A stretch of DNA of 64,000 nucleotides from Fusarium oxysporum f. sp. lycopersici 4287. Taxonomy: Eukaryota; Ascomycota; Sordariomycetes; Hypocreales; Nectriaceae. The stretch lies in contig NC_030997.1 of NCBI RefSeq assembly GCF_000149955.1, positions 1,658,714 to 1,722,713 on the forward strand. Direction: 5' to 3'. Positions within the stretch are counted from its first letter, which is position 1. The number at the start of each line of letters is the position of its first letter. This document shows positions 53,183-64,000 of the stretch, in pieces. Both the position numbers and the translations under genes were made by a program. Under the pieces are notes generated by a model, which saw only the letters and a list, made by a program, of their open reading frames with translations, was not told where the DNA came from and made no database searches.

Positions 53183-54493
53183 TCACATGTTGCTATCCAC
53201 TATTCTCACATCAATCAGCAACTCGTCAGCCACAATGCCCTCCCAGTCTTCATTGCTGGCGACACTCTTCCACTCATCAAAGGCCTGATTTTTGGCATTT
53301 GACTCATCACAAGCAGTTGCCATCTCATCCTGCAGATCTCCCATCTTGCGTTCAAGATCATCATACCTCACATGTACCCTGAGAGCCTCGTCGCGCTGTA
53401 TCTTGGCCTCCCATATACATCCAATCAAAATGAAGCGTGCCTTTGCAGTTTCCACCAGCTCAGATGTAACCTGATCAAAATCGCAAGCGGTCGCGATGTC
53501 ACTGGTGAGGTCGATGTCCTGAATGAGGGCGTTCTATCAATGCTTGGTGACTTTGTCGAGGTGAGTGTAGCGCTCTTTCTCGGCGTGATCGGTGAGGATG
53601 CTGCGTCACCATTTCGCTGGGCCACCTGCATCCGTCTGCATGTAATCCGCGTCTAGCTTATCGCGAAGACTGTTGATATACGACTCGCTGGCTCATTGCT
53701 GCATTGGATGTTTCCTTCTGTATTGTCGTTGGACGAGAGCAGTAGTGGCGGCGAAATGCGCGGCTTCACTCTGTTGTAAATGCTTGTCGACGTCGTCGCG
53801 GAGCCACTTCTAGCCCGTTCCACGTGAGCTTTGACAGCGGATCTCGGGTAGGGACGTGTTTATCGATCGATCGCATCGGGGAAACGGTATTGCGATTAGA
53901 GCTTGTGTTGGTGTTTGTCATTTCGTCGTCGGTATCGGCTATCTCAGCCAGCTGGCAGAAACTGTTGATGGTGAGGGTGAAGATATCGGGCTCGCGCCGC
54001 GATCAACCTCGATTGAGGTGGCAGGCAAGTCAGAGACTTCGGTGTCGTTAAACAGGAAGGCCGAGCAGACCGGGGATCCTGACCACTCTCGGGATGCAGA
54101 TACAGCTTATGGAGGTTGAGCTCTCAATCATATCAACACCGCCCTCGCGAGAGCAACCGTCAGATGAAGCTGAGGAGGCCCAACAGAGACCAGATGGTTC
54201 TTCATTTTGAGCTCAAAGACCTGCTCAACAGTGACACACAAAACACCGCCAGGTTGCTAGACTGACTGCAAGGGGACAAGCTGCTCGAGCAGGATGTCGG
54301 TGATCTCGTGAAGGAAGCAAACGACCGTGTCGGGCGGATGCAAGGCCAGCGTGTATTTCAGGTGGAAGCCAGTCGGGGCCATGTCACTCACGTAGAGAAG
54401 ATCGCGTATGCATTTTGAGGATGAGACCGCCATGGCGAGAGAATGAAAATAATAACGGATGCTATGAAATCGGACGCGCTTGAGTGACGTCAC
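53183..54493 (-). pseudogene. Multiply broken helical-protein locus with RIP-like stops and frameshifts
   Basis: From 53859 down to TAA-free 53183 one frame reads as protein yet has stops at 53812-53810 (TAG), 53695-53693 (TGA), 53608-53606 (TGA), 53539-53537 (TGA) and 53536-53534 (TAG). Sense pieces between them: RDDVDKHLQQSEAAHFAATT, SESYINSLRDKLDADYMQTD, HAEKERYTHLDKVTKH, TACDFDQVTSELVETAKARF, and an intact C-terminal 90 codons with a coiled coil (YDDLERKMGDLQDEMA). Upstream, neighbouring frames carry RDPLSKLTWNGL, EIADTDDEMTNTNTSSN and SDLPATSIEVDRGASP, needing frameshifts near 53810 and 53950. A separate open frame at 54493-54257 (VSDMAPTGFHLKYTLALHP) may be its N-terminus or another remnant. 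All five stops are reachable by C-to-T or G-to-A transitions. Confidence 0.6.
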
Positions 54494-54815
54494 TTTTTCC
54501 AGCGCGTTGAGTGATGAGACGCGCTAAAGGGTAGTGGGGCCACGATGTCAAACTGATTGGCTTGTTCTGGCCGTATCTTGATTGGATGAGATTCTCTGCC
54601 ATCTGCCACGTTGCAGACCATCGGCGACTGAGATGAAGTTATAAGTGCGAGATGGTATTGACAGCTGGTGCGACGAGCAATACATGACTTGGAACACCAG
54701 TTAAACTTCACCTACAACTTATCTCGTAACCGTGCTCAGACACCCAAGCATCAGAAGCCACTTCTAATATACTAACAGACGCTTCCAACCCAATGCAGTA
54801 CATGTACAAGTGCGC

Positions 54816-56298
54816 TTACTCCGGCTTCCTTCCATATACAAGTCTCAGTCGACAGTAAGGATGATACTTGCCCGACCTCAATTCCCTTCGAAGCTGCGAG
54901 CAATAGACTGTGACTTCATCCTGCGACCATCCTAACACGACGCTCGCCATGTACAAAACAAAGCCCTCCAGATCTTGATCCATGGCAGCAAACGCAAAGT
55001 TTCCGATTTCTTGCATCTTGGGATCTTTGGGCCAGCTACCGATAGGAAGCTGCAATTCCAGTTAGCCAGAACTTCTGCATGTAGTAGAGTCGGACGGTTA
55101 ATGGTGCCTACCTTGAAATCCCGAGTCTGGATATCCGTGAACCCTGCATCTTCCATTCCCTGCTTCTGTAAATCATCATCAAGAATGGTAAAAGTTCTAC
55201 CAAGTCTCTTGCCACCTTCGATAAAGAACTTGCCCCATTCACTCATCGCGCTACCGTCCTTGACAGTATCATCATCACTCTCAAGACAAGGCGACGCTTC
55301 AAAGCTCTCAACCCAACCGCCTGGCTTACATGATCGGAAGGCCTCTTGGAATAAAGCTGACCAGTCGCTGATGGAACCATAGAGATATCGCATGTAAACA
55401 AAGTCGAATGAGTCGGGAGAGAAGGTCCATGGTTGAGTACAGTCTTCGATCTCACTGCTTTTGTCAGCTGATGGCCCAAACAAGTTGTCGTACAGCCGAT
55501 GTGGCGCTGAAGAACTTACAACTTCACGTTGGGGGGGACCCAGCTTGGTTGGATGGGAGATATGTCTGTGCCGATCACTTCGGCTTGGGGATGCTCATCG
55601 GCAAAGTCACTGAAACGTTCAGTAAGAATATCACCACGTCGAAGCAGTCCACATACATTGCCCAGATTCCTATTCACCAACCATATGAGTATATGTTTGG
55701 TTGCAAAGTCGCGGTTCCATACCTGTTCCAGTGCCCACATCAAGGACAGACTTGACAAGGTCAGATACGATGTCTTGCACGAGGGTCGGGAGCTTACCTT
55801 GATATCGTCCTTCAATGGTGCCAGGTGAAGTTTACCATCTAGTGTGAGGACCAGAAAATGGTGGCTGAAACGTGTCAGTGTCTATCTGAACCAGCCCCGT
55901 AACTCTTACATAATATCCATCGCCTCATTCTGCTGAGCATCATTGGATGCCCTGCACGCCACGCATTAGTTGTATGCAGTAAGCAGCAATATTTGCATAA
56001 CTCACCAATATTCGGCATTTCCCCTCTCAGAGTGATAGGTCCGTCCTTTGATAGTTCTATAGTTCAGGATACTCGACGTCATCGAAGCCGTTGACGACTC
56101 TGTATCGACCCCAAGTGAAGAATCAGTATCTTCATCCTGTTCATCCTACACAACGCGTTAGTCCCAGCCCCTTTTGACAAGTCTCAAACGTACCTGTGCC
56201 AAGGCTGCCCAGTGCCCAGCGTCATGCAGCACAACCTCACTTGCTCCTGACGAAGGAGACTTTGGTGACTTCTTCGGGGACGAGGCTTTGTCGCTCAT
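54816..56298 (-). CDS. LaeA/UMTA-like SAM-dependent methyltransferase, nine exons
   Basis: Exons: 56298-56194, 56145-56006, 55951-55910, 55864-55798, 55750-55723, 55669-55657, 55609-55520, 55454-55112, 55049-54816, giving 353 residues, the usual length. The sixth exon is only 13 nt and encodes most of IWAI in the SAM motif [18 protein letters not shown]. Other marks: [13 protein letters not shown] near 65 (conserved in this group before the fold), [20 protein letters not shown] (post I), [31 protein letters not shown] and [12 protein letters not shown]. The N-terminus is basic/Ser-rich. Relatives include LaeA, a regulator of secondary metabolism, and many uncharacterised methyltransferases; the substrate is unknown. 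It is isolated from any metabolite cluster here except the distant 4-11 kb oxidative trio. Confidence 0.87.
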
Positions 56299-58113
56299 GA
56301 TGGTGTACGACTTGGCGATGAGGCTTGCGTAGGAAACTAGTTGGTTCTTGTCGAAGCGCGATTTTTGACAGCTTGCGGGGTAGACTTGAACGTCTTGGCT
56401 GATTGATGTTGCATTTATTGCGGATCATTGCCGGGTGTTGTCGAAGTGCCGGGGTCGCATGATAGGACAGGGATGAATATGATCTGACATTGACAGAGAT
56501 CGAACATCAAGATGAAAAGGACACTGCATGAAAGATCCAAGTCAGTAAAAGAAGAGTCTTACTAAGGATGTATTGCTAGAATTCACATATTCTACAAAAT
56601 AATCAACAATCATCTCAGCAAAGAAAAGCCCCTGCAAACTCTTAACTCCATCTTCCCCCTTTTCTCTTCTCTCTTCTCTCATACCCACCAGACTTTACCT
56701 TATCCTTGATCTTTTTGATCACAACTAATAGGTCATCTCTCGTTAGAAGACTGATCCATCCACTCACGAGCAATCACATATTCTTCAACAATATGGTGAG
56801 CCACAATGGTGTACCTGGTCTTTCGACAGGGCCAAAGTCTGGCTCGACAGGGTTGGCATGATGCAGTTCTGATTCGGTGACGCGGGTGCTCCTCATCGTT
56901 AAACATGTGTTTGCGAACCGGTAGGCGATGCGATAAAATGGACCTAAGTCCTTTGAAGATTTTCTATTTTGGGATAGGATTGGCGATATGAGTGGATGTT
57001 TGTGCAGTTATGTAAGTGAAGTCTGAAGGGTTAGTATACGCGTTATGTGTGTTACTGTTGCAATTATGCACTAATAGGTCTCTAAGAAATTCTAAGCAAT
57101 AAGTTTTCTTAGCCTCTACGAAGTCATTTGCCTATTAGAAGATTTGTTCACATCGCTGGTTGTGTTCGTGTAGAGTCTACCGCCTACCCTGGAGGCAGTG
57201 AGTTAAGAATTAGGCAACAAGGAATGTAAAACACAAGACGAATTGCATAATTCTTGCTTCCCTTTTAATATAATTTAATATATTTTTCTGTATCAAGTAC
57301 TGCGTTCCTTTCCTTGACAGCAGAACATCGAGAAAGTAAAGAAGTGACCAACCGGTCACTATCTATAGACACGGCGGTGCTGCACGAGATAAGATAGGAT
57401 AAGATAGGATAAGATAAGATAAGGGAAAGTCTCTCACGCGTCACTTCACGTCAACTCCATACGCGTACTGGCCCTAATGCCTTGAAATAAGACGCGTTTC
57501 CAGACTCAATTTCGGAGTAGAGATGAAAGTGTTTCCACTTTTTGACCAGACCCATCAGGCTGGTTCTGACGTGTTGGCGCATCTGTAACGCACCTCAAAC
57601 CCCTGCATCCCTGCCATACATTGCCAAACTCAATCGTTTGACATCACGTCTCAGATCTTGACAGTCCCCGTTTCACATCCCATTCGCTTACACACCAAGA
57701 ATATCACCACGAATTATTACTACCAGCCAAAACCACATCGGTTATACGGCCCGTTAGACTGTCTCATCGGTCAGATCTGGTTTGGATTCTCGGATCAAGC
57801 AGCTTCCTGTTTCTAAAAGCGCCCAAGGGGTGATGGCATGAACATTTTCGTATTAGGAACTGTTTGGAAAAACGGCGAGAGATTGACTTTCGAGATGCCA
57901 TTAAAACGAGTAGAAAGTATAAAGTGCGCGATGACACCCTCATGTCTGTGCTTGTTCATCCAGCTTTCATCCAATCTCATCTCTGTTTATTGTTTCCAAG
58001 CTCTGCGAGCTTTTTGTCTTCTCTTTTACTTATCATTCTTTTACCAGGCTGCAGGAACAGTCATTCATTACCATATTTGCTATTTCTAATTGCCTATTAC
58101 TCTCTCTATCACG
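56299..58113. other. Intergenic, 1.8 kb, with GATA-rich microsatellite
   Basis: No gene seen. A GATAAG array (listed separately) sits ~700 bp before the cell-wall gene. Several CGCGT words (ACGCGT/MluI-box-like) lie nearby at 57430-57500. CT-rich runs near 56660-56700. Confidence 0.5.
57387..57424 (+). repeat. GATAAG/GATAG microsatellite
   Basis: Seven consecutive GATA-containing units (AGATA/AAGATA/GGATA) without interruption. It is a simple repeat, but each unit is also a binding core for GATA factors such as nitrogen or iron regulators, so it could act as an upstream control element for the secreted protein at 58.1 kb. Confidence 0.75.
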
Positions 58114-59472
58114 ATGAAGTTTTCTGCCGCCATCATCACTCTTTCGGCCGGTTTGGCCACTGCGACGCCTGTCTTTCGCACCCCAGCCCCAGGCAGACAT
58201 GTCTCTCGATCCATCAAGAAGCGACAGGTTCCCCAGGAACACTCCCACGACTTTGTCTTGACCATCACTGGTGAGATGCTCAGACTCAACAACCCCAAGG
58301 AGATCCAAGACCCTGTTTTTGGTCTTCTGGGTGATGCCGCTGCAAAGCAGGGTGCAGGAAGCGTCACCAACCTCGCTTGTCTGAAGCAGGAAACTGCTGA
58401 TCAAGCTTTTACCAACGCCAAGGAGATTGGCGATCTTCGTGGGATGGCTGGTGCACTGCTCTTCCAGGCCATTGAGCGCAACACCGGTGGTGTTGGTGTT
58501 GCCAGCAAGCTGTGCGATGAAGCAGCTGTCAATCCCGAGATTGGTGCTCTCACGCAGCACCAGGATGCTGCCTCTACTGGTGCCGGTGCTATCAACAAGG
58601 CTGTTACTCTCGAGCTGGCCAAGCAGCTGGCTGGAATTGGTGCTGACCCCAACTTGGCTCTACTGAGTGGTACATTCGCACCAGGAGATGTAAGTACATA
58701 TGTGCAACTGGGTACTGAGTATGCTGACAATGTCTAGACCAGCGATACCACCGGAAAGGGCAACTCCTGTGACCAGGAAGAACCCGACCTGGGCTGCATC
58801 TTCTCCCAGGGTCTTCTTGTCATGGATGCGACAGAGGATGAGATCTCTTCTGCCGTAGCTGATGTCACCCCAACATTCACCGGAACAGGCGGCATCTTTG
58901 CCACTGACCTGGTCGACCTGGCCTCATTCTCTGTCGCCTCTGGCACTGAGGTCGCTGATCTTGCTACTATTGTCAACGGAGCCGCCACTGGTGCTGCATC
59001 CGCGACCGGTGCTGCCTCAGCTACTGCTACCGCTGAAGCACCGGCTGCTACCAACACTGGCAAAGCTGCTGAGAAAACGGCGGGTGCAGGTGCAGGAGCT
59101 GGAGCAGGAGCTGGAAAAGGTTGCAAAGCCAAGTCAAAGACCGCCGCCAGCGCGACGACCTTGACTCCCCTTCCCAGCCGCACCTCTGGAGATAGTGCCA
59201 AGGCCACCGGTGCCGCCAACAATGCCCAGGGTGTGAACGTCCAGACCTTCACTGGTACACTTGGCGGAGCACCTCCCCCTGTCATCTCTTCAGCTGCCGA
59301 AAAGCCTTTCTCTGTCAACGGAAACACCTTCAATGGTGAGAGTGTTGCTCTCGGCCGATCTTGTGATATTCAGCACAATGCTTGTGCAGATGCTGCTAAC
59401 TCTGGTCAACTTGCGGGAGGTGTTGGACAGTGCGAGACTCAATTGGCTGCTTGTCGCGCTGCCATTCAGTAA
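58114..59472 (+). CDS. Secreted cell-wall-type protein with Ala/Thr linker and C-terminal Cys module
   Basis: Exons 58114-58689 and 58738-59472 give 436 residues. The signal peptide (FSAAIITLSAGLATATP) and a dibasic site (SIKKRQVP) near 38 suggest pro-peptide cleavage by Kex2. An N-terminal helical domain (EHSHDFVLTITGEMLRL, SVTNLACLKQETADQAF, VASKLCDEAAVNPEIGAL) is followed by a low-complexity Ala/Thr linker with an AGAGAGAGAGAGKGCKAK run, then a conserved-looking C-terminal module (VQTFTGTLGGAPPPVI, FSVNGNTFNG, GRSCDIQHNACADAANSG, VGQCETQLAACRAA) with four Cys. I read it as a wall-associated or secreted structural protein. No enzyme motif. Confidence 0.7.
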
Positions 59473-59692
59473 GCAAGGAGGCACTTGTACTTTATATACG
59501 GTTTTAGCTGTAGATATATACTTTGAATGACTCACGATTTTGCCTTTGAACATCAATCAGTGAATCTTTGAGTTTGTGCTATGAATTATTCTGGCAATAA
59601 CATCGAGACTCTAATTAGCTCTCTAACTTGGAACTCGGTCTTTCGAAAGCAGAAAGCGAGAGCGTGATCCTTTCCAGAGTATCACCACAAAG

Positions 59693-59724
<32 letters not shown>

Positions 59725-60065
59725 AAAACAGTTCTCGCAAGGTATATAAATTAAAGTTGACCTATAAAGGCAATCGATTAATAATCTCATTCACCTACCT
59801 ATAACCCAAGTCAACTAACCCTTTTTTATCCTGGCTCTCACGTGTCTAGAGCTCAGTATGGACGATTACATGAACGTCTCTCCCAAGTATTCCCACGCGA
59901 TCAATGCATATCCGAAAGTAGGCGGTCGTGTTTGTCCATCCAAGCACCCTGATCAGTGCAATGAGTTCGTCTTTCGTCCTCCCAGCTTTCAATAAGTCGA
60001 AAGACCACCACTTGATACCCTGCTTCTGTTACGCTACTGAAATCAGGCAAGAGATCGTTGAATAG
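59473..60065. other. Intergenic with an A30 homopolymer
   Basis: 3' flank of the cell-wall protein; the homopolymer is listed separately. Confidence 0.5.
59693..59722 (+). repeat. Poly-A tract of about 30
   Basis: An uninterrupted run of 30 A, followed by GAAAAAC. It lies 220 bp after a stop codon. It may be a retro-element tail remnant, but no coding sequence or target-site duplication is evident, so simple slippage is likelier. Confidence 0.7.
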
Positions 60066-60645
60066 TTAGCATGGCGGGATAGTGATTGACTTCTGATCGG
60101 CATAAAAGTCGCCGTTATTCAAGCTACTCATTTGCCTCTCAACATACCTAGTATACATGTATACTAGCTGCCACTCGATACATCCCTCTTCCATAGTGAG
60201 AATGTCATCCATGATAAGCTCCCAGTGACTAGTTTCACAGGATTCCCCTGAAGGACACTCAGAAGCGTTGCGATGTCGGAGAATGAATATTGGGAATTCT
60301 TACCCATCGCCGTATGTTCCAGCCGCAGCTGCCCACCAGAGAAGATCGATTGAAAAGGAAGAATCACTTGGAGGCTTGGGACATCCCCAAATGTCCTGTT
60401 GATATCTTGGCTCAAGCCTTTCGTCGGCAGGAGCCTCTTCTCGATCAATGTGGACTGATGCCTTGGATGGTCGAGGCTGGAGTTGGCCGTCACTGAGTCC
60501 GTTGGAAGACTCTGAACCAGCTAGAAGTTCGCTGCCCTCTTGGAGCCCCTAGTTCTCCCCAGGTGCAGTCGAGAGACGCAATGGCTGCTTCGACCTCCGC
60601 CAGTGCCCGTTGCAAGGCGGACTTGGTAGATTGGAGTTGATCCAT
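60066..60645 (-). pseudogene. Broken small gene of unknown function
   Basis: The locus starts at an ATG (60645) with a helical N-terminus (MDQLQSTKSALQRALAEVEA, then SLDCTWGELG). At a G4 run (CCCC at 60546-60549 on +) the sense moves one base, into VHIDREEAPADERLEPRYQQ and SIDLLWWAAAAGTYGD. A typical intron (donor at 60303, acceptor at 60248) then joins with the wrong phase to another good frame, ETSHWELIMDDILTMEEG and VYMYTRYVERQMSSLNN, ending TAA at 60066. So at least one indel plus a phase error break the gene, or my splice sites are wrong. No family recognised. Confidence 0.45.
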
Positions 60646-61371
60646 GTTGGAAAGTCCGGCGCCAGGAAAGGTTTATAAGATTATCTTTTAGAAGGGGACT
60701 TACCTTATGGCGTTGGTGGTATGGTGTGCAGATGGACTGCTGTCAGTCAATACAAACGCTTCCGTCTTCTTAGATTGTATCCACTTGCGCGACTAGTCTT
60801 CTAACAAAGACTCAATGTACCGTTGTTACCGTAATTATTATTGGGCTTGTTCATCAGGCCTTCCTTTAGTTTTGCGAAATGATCTGGCAACAAAGCATAA
60901 CGAAAAAAGTGACAGCCGATAGAATAATTGAGGTCACTGCACAAATAAGTAGAGCATGAAGAAGGTATCCTTGCTTTGTGTTTGCCATCGGCGGCTAGAT
61001 CCTTTGCGACCTTGCCACTTGGCATCTTCAAGAAGCGCGAAAACCCCGAATCGTGAGTTGTATGATAAATCTAGACCCAGCTTGCGAAAGTATTGAGGAG
61101 CCTGCGATGCGACAATGGCAAAGGCGCTCAGAAGTGACTAGTGGGAGTGACGGAGTGGATTGAAGCGATGCGTCATTGACTACGCGCGTCCATTCCTGTG
61201 GATGGACCACGTTTGTGTGTCTTATTAACAAGGCTTAGCGGAAACCGGGTTTAATTATAATGCGAACATCAAGATCTTGTCCAAGCTCATGCTTCATGCT
61301 TTCAGGCTGAGAAGACTTTCCTTCCACGGATCATTTGACAAAATGATAAATAACATCTTTTTTGCTGTTAT
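60646..61371. other. Intergenic
   Basis: No gene seen; small open frames at 60801-61231 on the minus strand look random. Confidence 0.5.
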
Positions 61372-62983
61372 CTAAACTACACTCCTACTATCATTCATGA
61401 ATGTTGTCATCTCAACCAGCTCAGCCGTGCTCGACGACGCTTCTTGCTGCGCCTGACTTGGCTTTCCTTTGAAGATGGTACTCTCGGTATGACGCGAGGT
61501 ACTCGGAGTTCTTCCCTGCTGCCTGGGTGCAGATGATCCTTGGTGAGGATTTCTGGGACCTGAGTCGATAGAGCTTCCAAGTCTTGGGAACGCCTTGAGG
61601 ATAAGGATTCGGAGATCAGGAAGACAGACACACCATAAGCCAACGTTGATCTCAATGACTGACCAGTAACAGGTCTCGAAACTGTCCCCTGCAGTATGTC
61701 AGATGTGATTGCGGAGACAAAGGTTGATGAACTCACAGGTTGGGTTCTGAGAGTTCCCAAAAGCAACCAAGTACCGTAGTCGTAGAATGCTGACAATGGT
61801 GACACTACTCCCGTTAGTTTTTATCAGCGACAGGGCAGCATAGCAACTTACAAAGTACCAACAGTAAACATGACTGCTACAGCAAGCTTCCTTTGCCACT
61901 TCATTTGCAAGCGGACCAGTTGCCAGATAGGAATGGCCAACATCCAAACATCCAGGATGATACTCACGGCTGCAATAGCCCAAGCTAATGGATTGATGCC
62001 AAGGCAATGTCCTTCATGCAGCTTGTCCCATCCTGTCCAGTAGAAGCTAATCGGCTGACATTGTGTGATAGCCAATATGTCGAAGATGACCATGCCCAGG
62101 GCTGCAACACCGATCGTACCCCATATAAGACGTTGGACGGTTACCACAGGGAAGATTCGGAGGTAGAAGAGGGCGACGCATATCTTTGTCAGGAAGACAT
62201 CGGAGGCATAGAGGGTTTGGCCAATGTAGAGGTACTAGAACTGTTAGAAATACTTTTGAATGGAGATGAGAGGCATACGCAGAGATAGCTGTTGATCGTA
62301 TCTGGGCTGAAAAGCCATGCATCTCTCCCGAGACCATTACCCGAAACTATCCGCAGTCAGTATTGATTCCACCAAGTGCGACGATGACTTACGGCCATGA
62401 ACACAAATAATAGTGTTCCCCAGATCAAGTAGCTATTGTAATTAGTAGGGCACTCTTTTGACGTCGACAAAGACTCACAAAGACAGCTACGACGAGATAA
62501 TCATCCGGCCTGAACTTCCTCTCGTATCGCAGCTTCTCCCAAAACCGAAGACCAACCACAATCGCCGTGATTGTAATCAACGTAATGGCCAAAATGTCGA
62601 ATTGCGCATGTTTGTCTCGCACCGGAAAATCACAAGCAACTGAGGTGACATTCAGCGTCGCTGCAATCGTCAGCATTCAACCAGCACCCAATTCGTCACA
62701 CGCACCTAATGAGTCCCTCGGCAGGCATTTCTTCTGAACACAGCTTGCGACCTGCGTCTTGAGTTTCGGGTCGGTGCAAAGACATTGGACGTCAATGCCA
62801 CAGGTTGATGTTGATACGAGATCGACAAGACAGCTTCCCTAAGAGAAATCAGCATTTTTCGGTTCAGATAAGCGAGAAACATACAGCGCAGTCTGGTATC
62901 TTTGTCAGAAAGTCCGAGACATCATCACAGAACACTTGGCATACGAGACAAGCCCACGTCACCAGCAACAGCAGCAGATGCAT
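61372..62983 (-). CDS. CFEM-domain Pth11-like seven-transmembrane receptor
   Basis: Eight exons: 62983-62885, 62838-62706, 62660-62479, 62432-62393, 62346-62279, 62234-61852, 61804-61737, 61688-61372, giving 429 residues. A signal peptide (HLLLLLVTWACLVCQ) precedes a CFEM domain with eight Cys (PDCAGSCLVDLVSTSTCG, VQCLCTDPKL, VASCVQKKC, VACDFP). Then come seven hydrophobic segments of the fungal rhodopsin-like (Pth11) group: QFDILAITLITITAIVVGL with the RPDDYLVV motif, GNGLGRDAW, YLYIGQTLYASDVFLTKI, IWGTIGVAALGMVIFDILA, and later AIAAVSIILDVWMLAIPIW and ETCYWSVIEINVGLWCVCLP. The cytosolic tail is Ser/Gln/Arg-rich. Such receptors sense hydrophobic or host surfaces. The exon 3-4 join looks out of phase at first but is in phase. 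Confidence 0.9.
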
Positions 62984-63369
62984 GCTTCAGATGATATGCA
63001 GCATGGTGGAAGAGACAGCTGTGATATCGACAGGGGAGGAATACGAGGGAAATTGAGCAGTCATTTAATTGTTTATCTCCCACCAATCTCACGTGGCAAG
63101 TTTAGCCTGGCTGGAGAGATTGCCGATGCAAATCTTTAGCTGGCCCCACAGAGATTGAGACTTGTCTCCAGTATATACGAAGCGGAGTCATGTAGAAAGG
63201 AGGCCTGAAAGAGGAAAGAGAAACAGACTAACTGTAGAGCTGGGAAATTGCATGTTGGGACGGTAGGTGTTTTCTTTCGACCCCCAGAGGAGGATCGACG
63301 GATTAGCGCAAGCATGGACTGGTAACGATGAATGAATTGCTAATTTGGGTAAAGCCTTTCGGCAGTAAG
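62984..63369. other. Upstream region of the receptor up to the gap
   Basis: No gene seen. Confidence 0.5.
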
Positions 63370-63469
63370 NNNNNNNNNNNNNNNNNNNNNNNNNNNNNNN
63401 NNNNNNNNNNNNNNNNNNNNNNNNNNNNNNNNNNNNNNNNNNNNNNNNNNNNNNNNNNNNNNNNNNNNN
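63370..63469. other. Assembly gap (100 N)
   Basis: A second exact 100-N placeholder. Confidence 0.95.
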
Positions 63470-64000
63470 AGTTAAGGATCCTCAATGCTAGACAGAATAC
63501 TTGCGGCTGCTTAGAGACATTCGCTTTCTGTCGCCCATCCCAAGCTATGCGGCCACTAAAGATCCGCGATCCACTTAGCAAGGCTTGTTGTCAAAGCGGG
63601 ATGGGGTGAATTTATGCGTTCGAGTCAGTGACGGCAAGTTCGCCGAATTGCTGGAACTGTCAATATGGCCGTATTGCCGAACTTGCTGATAATCACTGCT
63701 TCTTGGCAACGTGAATGATGACCTGTCGCAGTTCTGGTGGTCTCGATCTTCACTGTGAACTAGATCTTTGCCGTTCACGACACTTTTTGGACAACGCTGT
63801 TGTTCATCGGCAGAAGAATTGCATTTGAGGTATCGTCACACCATGACGGCTTTTGCAAGGGCGGGTGATACTAGTTCTGGTTAGTGTGTAGCTAACCAGC
63901 AGCATATGAAGTCATTGAAGTCATTGAAGTCGGCATTAAATCTTCTGTCTATAAAAGGCACATTTGGGTATAATACTGCGCCGCCAGAAACTTAAATCTA
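63470..64000. other. Intergenic window end
   Basis: No gene seen. Imperfect inverted repeat: CGGCAAGTTCGCCG near 63632 against TTGCCGAACTTGCTG near 63673. Three direct copies of AAGTCATTG/AAGTCGGC at 63908-63936. Confidence 0.5.

Noticed and set aside
59693..59722. Poly-A tail of a retrotransposon
   Set aside because: No reverse transcriptase, element body or target duplication nearby.
62390..62480. Apparent phase error in the receptor between exons 3 and 4
   Set aside because: The more hydrophobic frame of exon 4 misled me; the other frame is in phase at both ends and gives HGLSGNGLGRDAW, as expected.
1..64000. CRISPR arrays, rRNA genes, intact transposons
   Set aside because: No regularly spaced repeats, rRNA-like sequence, transposase or reverse-transcriptase motifs, or long terminal repeats were seen by reading.

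Overview
The window looks like nuclear DNA of a filamentous ascomycete. I infer Sordariomycetes, probably Fusarium or a close relative, from the introns (about 45-100 nt, GT..AG, CTAAC/CTGAC-type branch sites), monocistronic genes on both strands, and a gene set of secreted carbohydrate-active enzymes, small cysteine-rich secreted proteins, a CFEM receptor, a LaeA-like methyltransferase, 2EXR and F-box proteins. No database was searched. Two 100-N gaps (38803-38902, 63370-63469) show a scaffolded draft. Exon coordinates were derived by hand from splice signals and reading phase.

Layout. 0-3 kb: an F-box gene split by a stop, a 2EXR protein and a GPI-anchor-like protein. 3.9-11.7 kb: three oxidative enzymes in a row on the + strand (FAD phenol-hydroxylase-type monooxygenase, cytochrome P450, secreted berberine-bridge-type oxidase), resembling a small detoxification or metabolite-tailoring group without a backbone synthase. 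11.8-17 kb: poorly characterised genes and a decayed 3'-5' exonuclease-like gene. 17-25 kb: a secreted/cell-wall block (GH5, RlpA/expansin-like, small secreted Cys-rich protein, GH16 with a frameshift). 26-37 kb: the most distinctive block. A WecC/WbpA-type UDP-sugar dehydrogenase lies head-to-head across 2.8 kb with a chitin/hyaluronan-synthase-like GT2, followed by an intronless bacterial-type PEP synthase convergent with an unusual LDH-family dehydrogenase. 38-46.6 kb: a small secreted protein, a duplicated-domain protein, a membrane RING-H2 protein, neighbouring bHLH and bZIP transcription factors and a small conserved-looking gene. 46.6-54.5 kb: gene-poor and partly degenerate, with tRNA-Pro(TGG), two multiply broken genes, a CxxC microprotein and two unknown genes. 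54.8-63 kb: LaeA/UMTA-like methyltransferase with a 13-nt microexon, a secreted cell-wall-type protein, a broken gene and a CFEM/Pth11-like receptor.

How genes may work together. The UDP-sugar dehydrogenase and GT2 could supply and polymerise an acidic sugar into a surface polymer. PEP synthase and the LDH-like enzyme could link a 2-hydroxyacid or lactate to PEP and gluconeogenesis. The secreted enzymes and receptor fit life on plant material. Several genes carry premature stops explicable by C-to-T changes (RIP-like) or single-base indels in short homopolymers, so each broken gene needs read-level confirmation.
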